Below are positions 32,697 through 41,750 of a DNA stretch of 64,000 nt, one piece after another (within the stretch, counting starts at the first letter, position 1; each line of letters begins with the position of its first letter). The DNA comes from Dehalobacter sp. DCM (GTDB lineage: Bacteria; Bacillota; Desulfitobacteriia; Desulfitobacteriales; Syntrophobotulaceae): NCBI RefSeq assembly GCF_024972775.1, contig NZ_CP092282.1, forward strand, positions 3,935,525 to 3,999,524, written 5' to 3'. A program made the position numbers and the translations under genes. Below the pieces are notes generated by a model. That model made no database searches. It was not told the origin of the DNA and worked only from the letters and a program-made list of their open reading frames with translations.

Positions 32697-32716
32697 ATTC
32701 CGCCACATGGCGGAAT
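32697..32716. promoter_or_regulatory. Perfect palindrome upstream of dgt-like gene
   Basis: ATTCCGCC, ACAT, GGCGGAAT, 52 bases before the ATG. No T-run on either side, so more likely an operator or mRNA hairpin than a terminator. The surrounding 267-base gap otherwise holds only the terminator at 32843. Confidence 0.5.
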
Positions 32717-32842
32717 ATTAAAAATCTGTACTTAGTGATTACCTGATTCTCAAAATCTATCCTCATAACGTTAATCTTAATATGTTAATTCAACGTTGAA
32801 AGCCAAATTCCTCCTTAAAGCATTAAATTGTAACACAAAACA

Positions 32843-32872
32843 GAGGCATATACAAAATACATTATATGCCTC
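32843..32872 (-). terminator. Terminator after the Cys-rich paralogue pair
   Basis: GAGGCATATA, 10 bases, TATATGCCTC: perfect 10-bp stem, followed leftward by TGTTTTGTG. Lies 40 bases after the second paralogue. Confidence 0.65.
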
Positions 32873-32912
32873 ATTTTAACCGATATTACTGGATTAACCG
32901 TTTCTTGGTCTT

Positions 32913-33185
32913 TTAAACGGCTGTTTCTCCAGTTTTTAAGTTTTTTGCTAGTTCTTCTTCCTCTTTCAATTTAGCCATTTTCTCTTTTTGGATCCGCTTG
33001 CTTTCTTCCCGTCGCAGGCGCCAAAGCGCACGTGCCTCTTCCTTTGCTTCCGCTGTCAGCTCTGTTCCGCAAGCCCGACATTTTGAGAATTCCATGTAGG
33101 CTCTATTTCCACAACCCGGGCACGTCATCCATTTAGCTTTGCAGCGTTCACAGTTCATATTCACGCAACCGGCATAGGTACACAT
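32913..33185 (-). CDS. Cys-rich zinc-ribbon protein, paralogue B
   Basis: 90 residues. Eight Cys at 2, 7, 12, 15, 22, 25, 36, 39 (CxxxxC, CxxC, CxxC, CxxC), then a charged helical coiled coil ('ARALWRLRREESKRIQKEKM' and following). Same Cys spacing as its neighbour, from which it is separated by 3 bases: a tandem duplication. Likely two zinc sites with a helical tail for nucleic acid or protein binding. Function unknown. Confidence 0.8.
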   Translation of the reverse strand: MCTYAGCVNMNCERCKAKWMTCPGCGNRAYMEFSKCRACGTELTAEAKEEARALWRLRREESKRIQKEKMAKLKEEEELAKNLKTGETAV

Positions 33186-33188
33186 CTT

Positions 33189-33455
33189 TCACACCTCTTT
33201 ATTGCTCGTTTTATTCTCCATCTTTTCTTTCATTTCAGCCGAAGCTTTCTCCAGGTGTTTTCTTTCTTCTCGCTCCGCTTTTTTCTGCCGCCACAGGACG
33301 GACGCGGTATCCCTGGCTTCTTTGGTCAGCTCCGTTTTACAGATACTGCATTGTCGTAACATGATTCCCGTCTTTTCTCCACAGACAGGGCACTTCATCC
33401 ATTTCGGTCTGCATTTTTCACAGTGTGCACTGACACAGCTACCATGTGAACACAC
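33189..33455 (-). CDS. Cys-rich zinc-ribbon protein, paralogue A
   Basis: 88 residues, Cys at 2, 7, 12, 15, 22, 25, 36, 39, exactly as in paralogue B. 'CEKCRPKWMKCPVCGEK' and 'CSICKTELTKEARDTASVLW' align with B. A Lys/Glu coiled tail follows. No known family recognised; the pair seems to be a lineage-specific insertion between dgt and ppdK. Confidence 0.8.
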   Translation of the reverse strand: MCSHGSCVSAHCEKCRPKWMKCPVCGEKTGIMLRQCSICKTELTKEARDTASVLWRQKKAEREERKHLEKASAEMKEKMENKTSNKEV

Positions 33456-33600
33456 GTCATGCTCGCTCCTCTTCTCAATGGTTGGCCATACGTGAATGGA
33501 TAGGATTATACAAAAATATTATAGTCTTTTTTCTTACAAAATGCGAATAATCATCATGCAGGTTTTCTTCAGTCGATTATATAAGAAAATCTTGGCTACT

Positions 33601-33646
33601 AAAAAACTGTGTCGCCTTACTACTTTCTCGTAGTCTTGCGACACAG
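33601..33646 (-). terminator. Terminator of the ccpN-yqfL-ppdK operon
   Basis: Leftward CTGTGTCGC ... GCGACACAG with a partly paired 22-base loop, then TTTTTT. Lies 50 bases after the ppdK stop. Confidence 0.9.
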
Positions 33647-33695
33647 CTTATAAATCCAGTATCGGTTGATCACCCAATTATTGATTTATCTTTGT

Positions 33696-36362
33696 CTACT
33701 TGCTTTTCACTTTGAGCGCGGCTTGGGCAGCTGCCAGACGGGCAATCGGCACCCGGAACGGCGAGCAGGAGACATAATCCAGGTTGATTTCCTGACAGAA
33801 CGCAATGGAGGCCGGATCGCCACCGTGTTCGCCGCAGATTCCGATCTTAATATCGGGGTTGGCTTTTCTTCCGGCACCAACGCAGGTTTTCATGATGCGG
33901 CCGACACCGTCTCTGTCAAGAACTGCGAAAGGATTAACCTCAAGAACCTTCGCATTGATATAATCCGGCAGGAATTTGCCTTCAGCGTCGTCACGGGAGA
34001 ATCCGAGAACGGTCTGAGTCAGGTCGTTGGTACCGAAGGAGAAGAAATCGGCATAGGGCGCAATTTCATCCGCGGTTAGCGCCGCACGCGGGGTTTCGAT
34101 CATCGTTCCGACTTTATAATTAATGGTGACACCTTGTTCTTTCATTACTTCCTGAGCAATCTCGTCCGCTTGTTGACGCAGGATTTCCAGTTCTTTGTGA
34201 TGGATAACAAGCGGTATCTTCACATACGGATAGACGTCGACACCTTCTTTGACCAATCGGGCAGCAGCCTGGAAGATAGCCCGATTCTGCATCGCGTAGA
34301 TTTCCGGGAAAGTAATGGCCAACCGGCAGCCGCGATGACCCAGCATCGGGTTCATTTCCTGCAGGGCGCGTACCTTTTTCAGCAGACTTTCTTTGCTCTT
34401 TATCGCTTCTTGGACCTTGGAATCGTTCAAGTCCGCAGTCAGTTTCAGCTTCTGGATCTCCATGGCCAGTTCTTCGCCGTCCGGCAAGAATTCATGCAGC
34501 GGGGGATCGAGCAGGCGGATGGTGACTTTCAGTCCCTGCATGGCTTTGAGGATACCGTAGAAATCGCTTTCCTGCATGGGCAGCAGTTCGGCAAGAGCCG
34601 CTTCCCGTTCCGGAAGGGTCTGCGCCAGGATCATTTTTTGGACGATGGGCAGACGGGCCGGATCCATAAACATATGCTCCGTTCGGCAAAGTCCGATACC
34701 CTGTGCACCGAATTCCCGTGATTTAGCGGCATCCGGTGGGTTATCGGCATTGGCCATAACCTGCATTGTCCGAATCTCATCCGCCCATTTCAGGATGGTC
34801 TGGAATTCGTCACTCAGTTCGGGATCTTTCATCGGAACAGAACCGCGGATAACTTGGCCTGTGGCGCCGTCGATGGTGATTTCCGAACTCTCGGTGTAGA
34901 CGATATCGTTAACGGTCATGGTTTTTTCAGCTAAATTAATTTTCAGGGCATCACAGCCGCAGACAGCCGGTTTTCCCATGTGTCTGGCCACAACAGCAGC
35001 ATGGCTGGTCATACCGCCGCGGCTGGTCAGAATCCCTTGGGCCGCAAGCATGCCGTGAATATCGTCGGGTGTTGTTTCGGTACCGACCAAAATCACTTTT
35101 TGACCGTCTTCACCCAGTCTCTGGGCGTCATCAGCATCAAAGACAATCTTGCCGGAGGCTGCTCCGGGTGAAGCAGGCAGACCGGTGGCGATAACATCCA
35201 GCTTCGCCTGGTCATCGATCCTGCGATGCAGCAGCTTATCCAGTTGCTGCGGATCGATACGTTCCACCGCTTCTTCCTTGGTAATCAGTCCCTCTTGGCA
35301 TAATTCCACAGCGATGCGGATCGCAGCGGAAGCGGTGCATTTTCCGTTACGTGTCTGGAGTATGTAAAGTCTGCCTTTTTCGATGGTAAACTCAATATCC
35401 TGCATATTACGGTAATGATTTTCCAGGAGAGCGGCAATATCACAGAACTGTTGATAGATTGCCGGATTTTCACTCTGCAGACTGTCAATGGGCTGCGGTG
35501 TACGGATACCGGCCACAACGTCTTCACCCTGAGCGTTCATCAAATATTCGCCATAGAGATGTCTTTCGCCGGTGGATGGATTTCGGGTAAAGGCAACGCC
35601 TGTTCCGGAATCATTGCCCATATTGCCGAAGACCATGGACTGGACGTTAACGGCTGTGCCGTAGCTGTCTGGGATACCGTTGGCTTTACGGTAAACGATC
35701 GCCCGGTGATTATTCCAGGATTTAAATACAGCGGTAATCGCCTGTCGGAGCTGCTCATACGGATCATCCGGGAAAGGAACGCCCGTTTCCTGTTTGACCA
35801 GTTTCTTAAATTCAAGGACCAATTCCTGAAGGCTTTCCGGTGATAGCTCAGAATCATAACGGACACCTTGTTTATCTTTCACATCTTCCAAGATATTTTC
35901 AAATTTATGGCTGGAGATACCAAGAACGACATCGCCGAACATCTGGATGAAACGACGGTAGCAGTCATGAGCAAACCGGGGATTACCAGTTGCTTCGCTG
36001 ACACCGTTTGCGGTATCCGGATTTAAGCCGAGGTTAAGAATGGTGTCCATCATCCCGGGCATGGAGATCCTGGCACCGGAACGAACAGAGACTAAGAGCG
36101 GATTTTGTGGATCACCGAATTTCTTGCCGCTTTGGTCTTCAACATCGCGAATCGCAGGCAAGATTTGTTCCCATAAACCCTCCGGCAGCTGTTCACCCTC
36201 TTCATAATATTCAAGGCAAGCTTCTGTCGTTATGGTAAAACCCTGGGGGACGCTCAGACCGATATTGGTCATTTCAGCCAGGTTTGCGCCCTTGCCTCCC
36301 AAGAGGTTTTTCATACCGGCACTGCCCTCACGAAATAAATACACATACTTCTTATCAACCAT
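33696..36362 (-). CDS. ppdK: Pyruvate, phosphate dikinase
   Basis: 888 residues. ATP-grasp N-domain ('KNLLGGKGANLAEMTNIGLS', 'VSVRSGARISMPGMMDTILN'), phospho-His domain 'GGMTSHAAVVARHMGKPAVC' with the swinging His, and C-terminal PEP/pyruvate barrel ('GLCRTEHMF', 'MLGHRGCRLAITFPEIYAMQ', 'SFGTNDLTQTVLGFSRDDAE'). It interconverts pyruvate + ATP + Pi and PEP + AMP + PPi. Last gene of an operon with its own regulator (yqfL) and the gluconeogenic repressor ccpN; it overlaps yqfL by 8 bases. Confidence 0.98.
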   Translation of the reverse strand: MVDKKYVYLFREGSAGMKNLLGGKGANLAEMTNIGLSVPQGFTITTEACLEYYEEGEQLPEGLWEQILPAIRDVEDQSGKKFGDPQNPLLVSVRSGARISMPGMMDTILNLGLNPDTANGVSEATGNPRFAHDCYRRFIQMFGDVVLGISSHKFENILEDVKDKQGVRYDSELSPESLQELVLEFKKLVKQETGVPFPDDPYEQLRQAITAVFKSWNNHRAIVYRKANGIPDSYGTAVNVQSMVFGNMGNDSGTGVAFTRNPSTGERHLYGEYLMNAQGEDVVAGIRTPQPIDSLQSENPAIYQQFCDIAALLENHYRNMQDIEFTIEKGRLYILQTRNGKCTASAAIRIAVELCQEGLITKEEAVERIDPQQLDKLLHRRIDDQAKLDVIATGLPASPGAASGKIVFDADDAQRLGEDGQKVILVGTETTPDDIHGMLAAQGILTSRGGMTSHAAVVARHMGKPAVCGCDALKINLAEKTMTVNDIVYTESSEITIDGATGQVIRGSVPMKDPELSDEFQTILKWADEIRTMQVMANADNPPDAAKSREFGAQGIGLCRTEHMFMDPARLPIVQKMILAQTLPEREAALAELLPMQESDFYGILKAMQGLKVTIRLLDPPLHEFLPDGEELAMEIQKLKLTADLNDSKVQEAIKSKESLLKKVRALQEMNPMLGHRGCRLAITFPEIYAMQNRAIFQAAARLVKEGVDVYPYVKIPLVIHHKELEILRQQADEIAQEVMKEQGVTINYKVGTMIETPRAALTADEIAPYADFFSFGTNDLTQTVLGFSRDDAEGKFLPDYINAKVLEVNPFAVLDRDGVGRIMKTCVGAGRKANPDIKIGICGEHGGDPASIAFCQEINLDYVSCSPFRVPIARLAAAQAALKVKSK

Positions 36363-37185
36363 TACTCTTCAACTCCCCATTAATTGTTACTTTTTGCAGA
36401 ATCAGGCTGGCGGTTTCCTCAACCGCCTTATTGGTGGTGTCTATGATAGTGCAGCCAATCTTTTTCATGATCTGTTTGGCGTAATCCAGTTCTTCCATAA
36501 TTCTGTCAAGATTGGCGTAGTCCGCGGAGGGGCCAAGTCCGAGTGTTTTTAAGCGTTCACTGCGGATCTGGTTTAATTTGTCCGGACTGATGATGAGTCC
36601 GAACACTTTGTTTTTTTGGACCTGATATAACTCTCTTGGCGGGGATACTTCCGGTACCAGCGGGATATTGGCTGTCTTTATCCCCCGGTGGGCTAAATAC
36701 ATGCTGAGCGGTGTTTTGGAAGTCCGTGAAACGCCAATAAGCACAACATCAGCAAATAACATGCCCCGCGGGTCTTTGCCGTCATCATATTTGACTGCAA
36801 ATTCTACCGCCTCTACTTTGCGGAAATATTGTTCGTCCAGACGGTGGGTAATATTCGGGATGTTCTTGGGTTGAAGTCCTGTTTTATGACCCAGTGCGGA
36901 TATGAGAGGACTTAGGATATCGATCGTTGTCAGGTTCTTTTCCTTGGCCCGCTTTTCAATGTAGTTTCTCAAGTTGGTCAGTACGAGAGTATAAACAAGG
37001 ATCGCCTGTTCCTCCACAGCCTCTTCCAGAATCTCGTCAATATGTGTTTCATCCTGGACATAAGGCACCCGGCGGATTTTTGTTTTAATACCGTTAAACT
37101 GGGCCGCAGCTGCCCGGCTGACAAATTCAGCCGTCTCTCCAATCGCATCGGAAATCACGTAGATTACCGGGATTTGTTCTGTCAC
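36355..37185 (-). CDS. yqfL: PPDK regulatory protein (bifunctional kinase/pyrophosphorylase)
   Basis: 276 residues. 'VIYVISDAIGETAEFVSRAA' at the N-terminus, P-loop-like 'LIGVSRTSKTPLSMYLAHRG' and 'IPLVPEVSPP' define the PSRP/DUF299 family. It phosphorylates a Thr next to the catalytic His of PPDK using ADP and reverses this with Pi. The overlap with ppdK makes the partner clear. Confidence 0.95.
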   Translation of the reverse strand: MTEQIPVIYVISDAIGETAEFVSRAAAAQFNGIKTKIRRVPYVQDETHIDEILEEAVEEQAILVYTLVLTNLRNYIEKRAKEKNLTTIDILSPLISALGHKTGLQPKNIPNITHRLDEQYFRKVEAVEFAVKYDDGKDPRGMLFADVVLIGVSRTSKTPLSMYLAHRGIKTANIPLVPEVSPPRELYQVQKNKVFGLIISPDKLNQIRSERLKTLGLGPSADYANLDRIMEELDYAKQIMKKIGCTIIDTTNKAVEETASLILQKVTINGELKSNG

Positions 37186-37219
37186 CCATCCATCCTCCTC
37201 ACTGATTGTATGGTTTCCT

Positions 37220-37858
37220 TCAGCATTTCATACCTAGTTCCACAAACAGGTTCGTGACATTGGTTTTTGTAAATCGGCCAATGACTTCATAGCTTTCCTG
37301 TCCATTCTCGTTGATATAGTTTTCGACGACGGGCAGCGAGTCTACCTGATGGTGAACAAGCTTCTTGGCGGCCTCGAGAACGGATTCATCAGCCGTTGCC
37401 ATGATGATATTCGGCATCCGCGTCATGATGACGCTGATAGGAACCTGATGCAGATCCGTATGCCCTAACGAAGCCTTAAGAATATCTTTGCGTGAAACCA
37501 TACCTTTTAGTTCATGCCTGTCATTAATGACGATCAAGCTTCCCACATTATTGGTGAACATCGAAACGACAGCATCGTAAATAGAGATCGATTCTTTAAC
37601 CGATGCCGCAATCGATTTGAAATCGCCGACCCGGAGCTGCTGCATTCTTAACGCGATGGGTGAAGGTCCGGTGTCTTCGTTGTAGAAATAGCCAACACGC
37701 GGCCGGGCTTCCAACACGCCGGCCATTGTTAGGATTGTCAGATCAGGGCGCAATGTGGCCCTATTGGTTCTCAGCTGGCTGGCAATCTGTTCTCCCGTCA
37801 TCGGACTGGTTTTTTTCACGAGTTCGACTATTTTTTCTTGGCGTTCCGAAAGCTGCAT
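37220..37858 (-). CDS. ccpN: CcpN-type transcriptional regulator with two CBS domains
   Basis: 212 residues. Winged helix N-terminus ('ERQEKIVELVKKTSPMTGEQ', 'ATLRPDLTILTMAGVLEARP') and two CBS domains (about 80-135, 145-205) that sense adenine nucleotides. In B. subtilis CcpN represses gluconeogenic genes and is co-transcribed with yqfL. Here the operon also contains ppdK, a direct target type. A small hairpin (CTTGGC-GTCA-GCCAAG, 37897-37912) lies in the leader. Confidence 0.93.
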   Translation of the reverse strand: MQLSERQEKIVELVKKTSPMTGEQIASQLRTNRATLRPDLTILTMAGVLEARPRVGYFYNEDTGPSPIALRMQQLRVGDFKSIAASVKESISIYDAVVSMFTNNVGSLIVINDRHELKGMVSRKDILKASLGHTDLHQVPISVIMTRMPNIIMATADESVLEAAKKLVHHQVDSLPVVENYINENGQESYEVIGRFTKTNVTNLFVELGMKC

Positions 37859-38251
37859 ATCTTCTCACCTTCTGATCATCGGTAATTACAGTGTACCTTG
37901 GCTGACGCCAAGTCTGGCGGCAGCTCTAGCTGAACTTAGATATACCATCTCTCAATTGTGATTACATAATTATATCGATACACCTTAATAATATATCACA
38001 TTTAAATATTATAGACCATTTCTGCTAAATGTACAGCCTAAAATTTACGTTTTTTGGTCGGAATGTGTTATATTATTTGTTGCTGTTGTGATATGCATTC
38101 AATAGCATCATCCCAAGGTGTCTATAGTAAATTGGACGGACATGTTAACAGAATGGAAAAATAATTTGTTTTTCATGAAATATTTCTTGAAGTTACTGCA
38201 TTGGAAATGCTACAATTATTTTACAATTTTCACTAAATTACAATTAAATTA

Positions 38252-38333
38252 GAGCAACGACAATAGCAAACCTGGCGAAAGCCAGGGACGCAAAGCCATG
38301 GGTCTTCCGGATATTCCGATGACTGCCAGGCCG
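38252..38333 (+). ncRNA. c-di-GMP-I (GEMM) riboswitch aptamer
   Basis: Contains the GEMM core: 'AGCAAACCTGGCGAAAGCCA' then 'GGGACGCAAAGCCATGGGTC', with P2 stem CCTGGC-GAAA-GCCAGG and a second stem after the GGGTC ending in TGACTGCCAGGCCGCC. A 13-base segment at 38345-38357 (CAGGTTTGTTATT) can pair with 38262-38274 (AATAGCAAACCTG), with one G-U, and would disrupt the aptamer: a candidate switch helix. An intrinsic terminator follows. The next gene encodes an HD-GYP c-di-GMP phosphodiesterase, so the RNA senses the substrate of its own gene product. The rest of the 37859-38251 gap is AT-rich, with no promoter I would defend. Confidence 0.93.
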
Positions 38334-38360
38334 CCGAATCCGCTCAGGTTTGTTATTTAT

Positions 38361-38390
38361 GTCGCCATACCCTTTTGTTGGCGATTTTTT
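38361..38390 (+). terminator. Riboswitch-controlled intrinsic terminator
   Basis: TCGCCA (38362-38367), 11 bases, TGGCGA (38379-38384), then six T. Lies between the aptamer and the HD-GYP start. GTCG (38361-38364) can alternatively pair with CGAC (38258-38261) as an extension of the long-range helix, which would open the terminator. Confidence 0.85.
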
Positions 38391-38421
38391 GTTAACTCCA
38401 TTTCAGAAAGGAAGAATACCG

Positions 38422-39483
38422 TTGCGCCAGATAAGTGTTAACCGGCTTCAACAAGGTGCTGTGCTTGGACGGACGATTTTCTCACACAGTGGGCGTGTCC
38501 TTCTCGGAAAAGGTGTCATGCTGACCCATTCTTATATCGACCGTTTAAAAGAGCTGGGTATCAGTATTGTCTATGTGGACGATGAGGAATCGAAAGATGT
38601 CGTCATCGAAGACGTTATTTCCGATGAAAGCCGACGGGAGGCCATTAACACCTTGGAGCATTTTGCGGAAGCAGTTAGGATCGGCAAAGAGCTTAGTGGC
38701 TTTCAGGTGAAGAAAGCGGTCAATAACATAATAGGAGATATTCTGTTTCAAAAAGATATCTTTATCAGCCTGACGGATATGCGCAGTTATGACAATCAGA
38801 TCTATACGCATTCTGTGAGTGTTTGTGTCCTTTCCATCATCATCGGTAAGGCACTGGGACTGGATAAAGAAACTTTGGAAGCGCTGGCAACCGGTGCTTT
38901 GCTCCATGATATCGGAACCGTCAAGCTACCCAAGGATTTACTTGCTAAACGGGATGTCTTTACTGCCAAAGAAACTGAGCTGTACCAAACCCACACCATC
39001 CATGGCTATGATATCCTTCGTACCAAAAACGATTTGAATTTACTCAGTGCCCATATCGCGCTGCAGCATCATGAGTGGCTGAACGGCAGCGGCTATCCCC
39101 GTAAATTATCCGGTAACCGTCTCCATACCCTGGCCCAAATCGTCGGGCTGGCAGACTTCTATGATAACCTGGTTAATGACGGTCCAGGGCATAATCGGAT
39201 CGTGCCCCACGAAGCCTGTGAAATCGTAATGGGGTGTGCCAATAAGCTGTATTCGCAGCAGCTGATTGTTACATTTTTAAAGCATATTGCTGTTTATCCC
39301 ACAGGCTGCACAGTCAAACTGAGTACCGGCGAAGTCGGAATTGTTGTCGACCAAAACAAAAGTCTGCCGATGCGGCCAATCATCCGGGTTCTCATGTCCG
39401 ATAAGGAGATGTCGCATGTTCAAGCCAAAGAATATAACCTGATCGAGGATCTGACGACCTTCATTGTGACTATGGTTGAGTAG
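38422..39483 (+). CDS. HD-GYP domain c-di-GMP phosphodiesterase
   Basis: 353 residues from a TTG at 38422, set by AAAGGAAG upstream; earlier starts at 38350 or 38359 would overlap the riboswitch terminator. The N-terminal ~110 residues are a helical/beta module ('RLQQGAVLGRTIFSHSGRVL'). The HD-GYP domain has 'THSVSVCVLSIIIGKALGL', HD in 'LLHDIGTVKLPKDLL', and 'HHEWLNGSGYPRKLSGNRLH'. It degrades c-di-GMP, lowering sessile signalling. No membrane span, so cytosolic. The only rightward host gene in the window. Confidence 0.93.
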   Translation: MRQISVNRLQQGAVLGRTIFSHSGRVLLGKGVMLTHSYIDRLKELGISIVYVDDEESKDVVIEDVISDESRREAINTLEHFAEAVRIGKELSGFQVKKAVNNIIGDILFQKDIFISLTDMRSYDNQIYTHSVSVCVLSIIIGKALGLDKETLEALATGALLHDIGTVKLPKDLLAKRDVFTAKETELYQTHTIHGYDILRTKNDLNLLSAHIALQHHEWLNGSGYPRKLSGNRLHTLAQIVGLADFYDNLVNDGPGHNRIVPHEACEIVMGCANKLYSQQLIVTFLKHIAVYPTGCTVKLSTGEVGIVVDQNKSLPMRPIIRVLMSDKEMSHVQAKEYNLIEDLTTFIVTMVE

Positions 39484-39540
39484 ACTGTTTTCAGGGGACA
39501 AATAATAAGTAAAAGTAATACTTTCTGACATACGAAGAAA

Positions 39541-39576
39541 GGCCGCTGTCTACGAGTAATTCGTTTGGCAGCGACC
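39541..39576. terminator. Weak hairpin between convergent genes
   Basis: GGCCGCTGTC ... GGCAGCGACC, 10-bp stem with one mismatch, between the HD-GYP stop and the glyS stop. No strong T-run, so only a possible bidirectional terminator. Confidence 0.35.
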
Positions 39577-39673
39577 TGTATTAATATTAATTTGGTGTTC
39601 AGTATATTAACTGGAATAGAAATCGATACTGAGATTAAAAAACAACCTGAACCAATGGGGAAAATCCTGACAC

Positions 39674-41746
39674 TTAGGCCAGCAGACTGAGATCACCCAA
39701 ACAGCCCAGTGTATTGACACATTCCTTAAGCAGCCCTAAACGGGCATTTCTGACCGTAACGTCATCGTCCATGATCATGACATCCTCGAATAACTTTTCG
39801 ATCAATGGAACGGCTTGCGCCGCAATGTGATAAGCTTGAGTGAATTCGGCAGCACGTAGGGCATCACTGACAAGGGGTGCTTTTTCCTTTAGGAGTGCGG
39901 CTAATTCGATTTCCGAGTTTTCCTTAAGATCAGCACTGTTCCATCCATCGGTGGTGGATTTTTTACTGAGGTTCATACAGCGGGTATAGGCATTGAGATA
40001 GGGAACAAAGTCATTTTGTTCTCTGTTCTTGGCCAGCGCTTGTGCTTTTTTCATCGTTCGGTATGGGATATCGGCGCCACCGGCAATCACCGCATCGATG
40101 ATATCATAGCGCAGTCCGGATTCCTGCATAAGGTAACGGATTCGCTGCCCAAAGAAATCGATCAGGGCTGGTTCGATATCCGCTAAGGGTTCTAATGGAA
40201 TACCTTGTTCCACAAAAATTCGATAAGAAGCTTCGATCAACTGCCGCAATGACAGATCAAGTTCATCTTGGATCAGCAGTCCAACGATACCCAGTGCTTG
40301 GCGTCTCAGCGCATATGGGTCTTGGGAGCCTGTCGGCTGAATTCCGATACCAAAAGATCCGACAATCGCATCCAGCTTATCGGCAATACTCACGACTTTT
40401 CCGGTATACGACACCGGCAGGACATCGCCGGCAAAACGCGGGCGGTAATGTTCCAGAATCCCAGCGCATACTTCTTTCGGTTCACCGTTTCCTGCGGCAT
40501 AATAAGCGCCCATGATCCCCTGCAGTTCAGGAAAATCATAGACCATATGCGATACGAGGTCCGCTTTGGCTAATAGCGCCGCACGGTCGACCAGTTCTGT
40601 TTGCTTCGGATCGAGATTCATCGCGCTGGCAACTGCTGCTGCCAGTTGACGTAACCGTTCCACACGTTTCCCGACTGTACCGAGCTTTTCCTGATAGGTC
40701 ACCCGGTTCAGTTTGTCGATATTGGTATGAAGCGGCTTTTTTAAATCTTCACGGAAATAGAAGGCAGCATCCTCTAAGCGGGCCTTCAGTACCTTCTTAT
40801 TACCTTCCTTAACTAGATCAAGTGATGTGCTGTCCCCGTTACGAACCGTAATGAAATAAGGAAGAAGCCTCCCATCTTCGCCTCTTACTGGGAAGTAGCG
40901 CTGATGTTCTTTCATGGGTGTTGTGATGACTTCTTCCGGAAGTACCATATAGCTGACATCCACTTCACCAAGAAGTGCTGTCGGATATTCAACCAAATGG
41001 CTGATTTCCGTAAGCAAATCATCATCCTGATCCACTTTTCCCCCGACCTTCGCCGACAGAGTCTGAATTTGGCCCCAGATATTCTGCTTCCGTTTTTCAT
41101 GATCAGCAAGGACATAGACGGTTTCTAACGCATCCACGTAATCACCCGGACAGACGAGCCGGGCGAAAGTTCCCAACGTCCGATGGCCGCGGGTTGTCCT
41201 TCCGGACTGCAGCCCTGCATACGTCACCGGTACGACCTCATCCCCGAACAAAGCGACGAGCCAGCGAATCGGACGGGCAAAACGAATTTCCTGATCTCCC
41301 CAGCGCATGGGTTTAGGGAAGTTCAAGCCGGTGATCAGATTAAGAGAGACTTCCGGCAGAAGTTTCTCTGTGACGTCGCCTTTTTGCGACTTTAAAGCAT
41401 AAACGTAGGGAACACCATTTAATTCTTTAATGTAAAGCGCATCCGTACCAACGCCCTGGCCGCGGGCAAATCCTTCGGCCGCTTTGGTGGGTTTACCATC
41501 TGCGTCATAGGCAGCCTTTTGCGCCGGTCCTTTGACTTCCTCACTGATATCTGCCTGCATTTCATCCAGACTGTTTATCAAGAGCGCCAAACGTCTTGGC
41601 GTGACATAGCATTTTAAGTCTTTATAACCGATCCGCAGTTCAGTAAACAGCTTACGGGCGTTATTCTCCAATTGGGCAACAGCCCCTGGTGCAAATTTTG
41701 CGGGCATTTCTTCCATCCCGATTTCCAGTAAAAAGTCCTTACTCAT
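39674..41746 (-). CDS. glyS: Glycyl-tRNA synthetase beta subunit
   Basis: 690 residues. 'KDFLLEIGMEEMPAKFAPGA' at the start, 'TPRRLALLI', 'RFARPIRWLVALFGDEVVPV' and a C-terminal anticodon-binding-like domain ('KLFEDVMIMDDDVTVRNARL'). With GlyQ it forms the alpha2beta2 enzyme charging tRNA-Gly. Follows glyQ after 4 bases. Confidence 0.98.
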   Translation of the reverse strand: MSKDFLLEIGMEEMPAKFAPGAVAQLENNARKLFTELRIGYKDLKCYVTPRRLALLINSLDEMQADISEEVKGPAQKAAYDADGKPTKAAEGFARGQGVGTDALYIKELNGVPYVYALKSQKGDVTEKLLPEVSLNLITGLNFPKPMRWGDQEIRFARPIRWLVALFGDEVVPVTYAGLQSGRTTRGHRTLGTFARLVCPGDYVDALETVYVLADHEKRKQNIWGQIQTLSAKVGGKVDQDDDLLTEISHLVEYPTALLGEVDVSYMVLPEEVITTPMKEHQRYFPVRGEDGRLLPYFITVRNGDSTSLDLVKEGNKKVLKARLEDAAFYFREDLKKPLHTNIDKLNRVTYQEKLGTVGKRVERLRQLAAAVASAMNLDPKQTELVDRAALLAKADLVSHMVYDFPELQGIMGAYYAAGNGEPKEVCAGILEHYRPRFAGDVLPVSYTGKVVSIADKLDAIVGSFGIGIQPTGSQDPYALRRQALGIVGLLIQDELDLSLRQLIEASYRIFVEQGIPLEPLADIEPALIDFFGQRIRYLMQESGLRYDIIDAVIAGGADIPYRTMKKAQALAKNREQNDFVPYLNAYTRCMNLSKKSTTDGWNSADLKENSEIELAALLKEKAPLVSDALRAAEFTQAYHIAAQAVPLIEKLFEDVMIMDDDVTVRNARLGLLKECVNTLGCLGDLSLLA

Positions 41747-41750
41747 TTCC

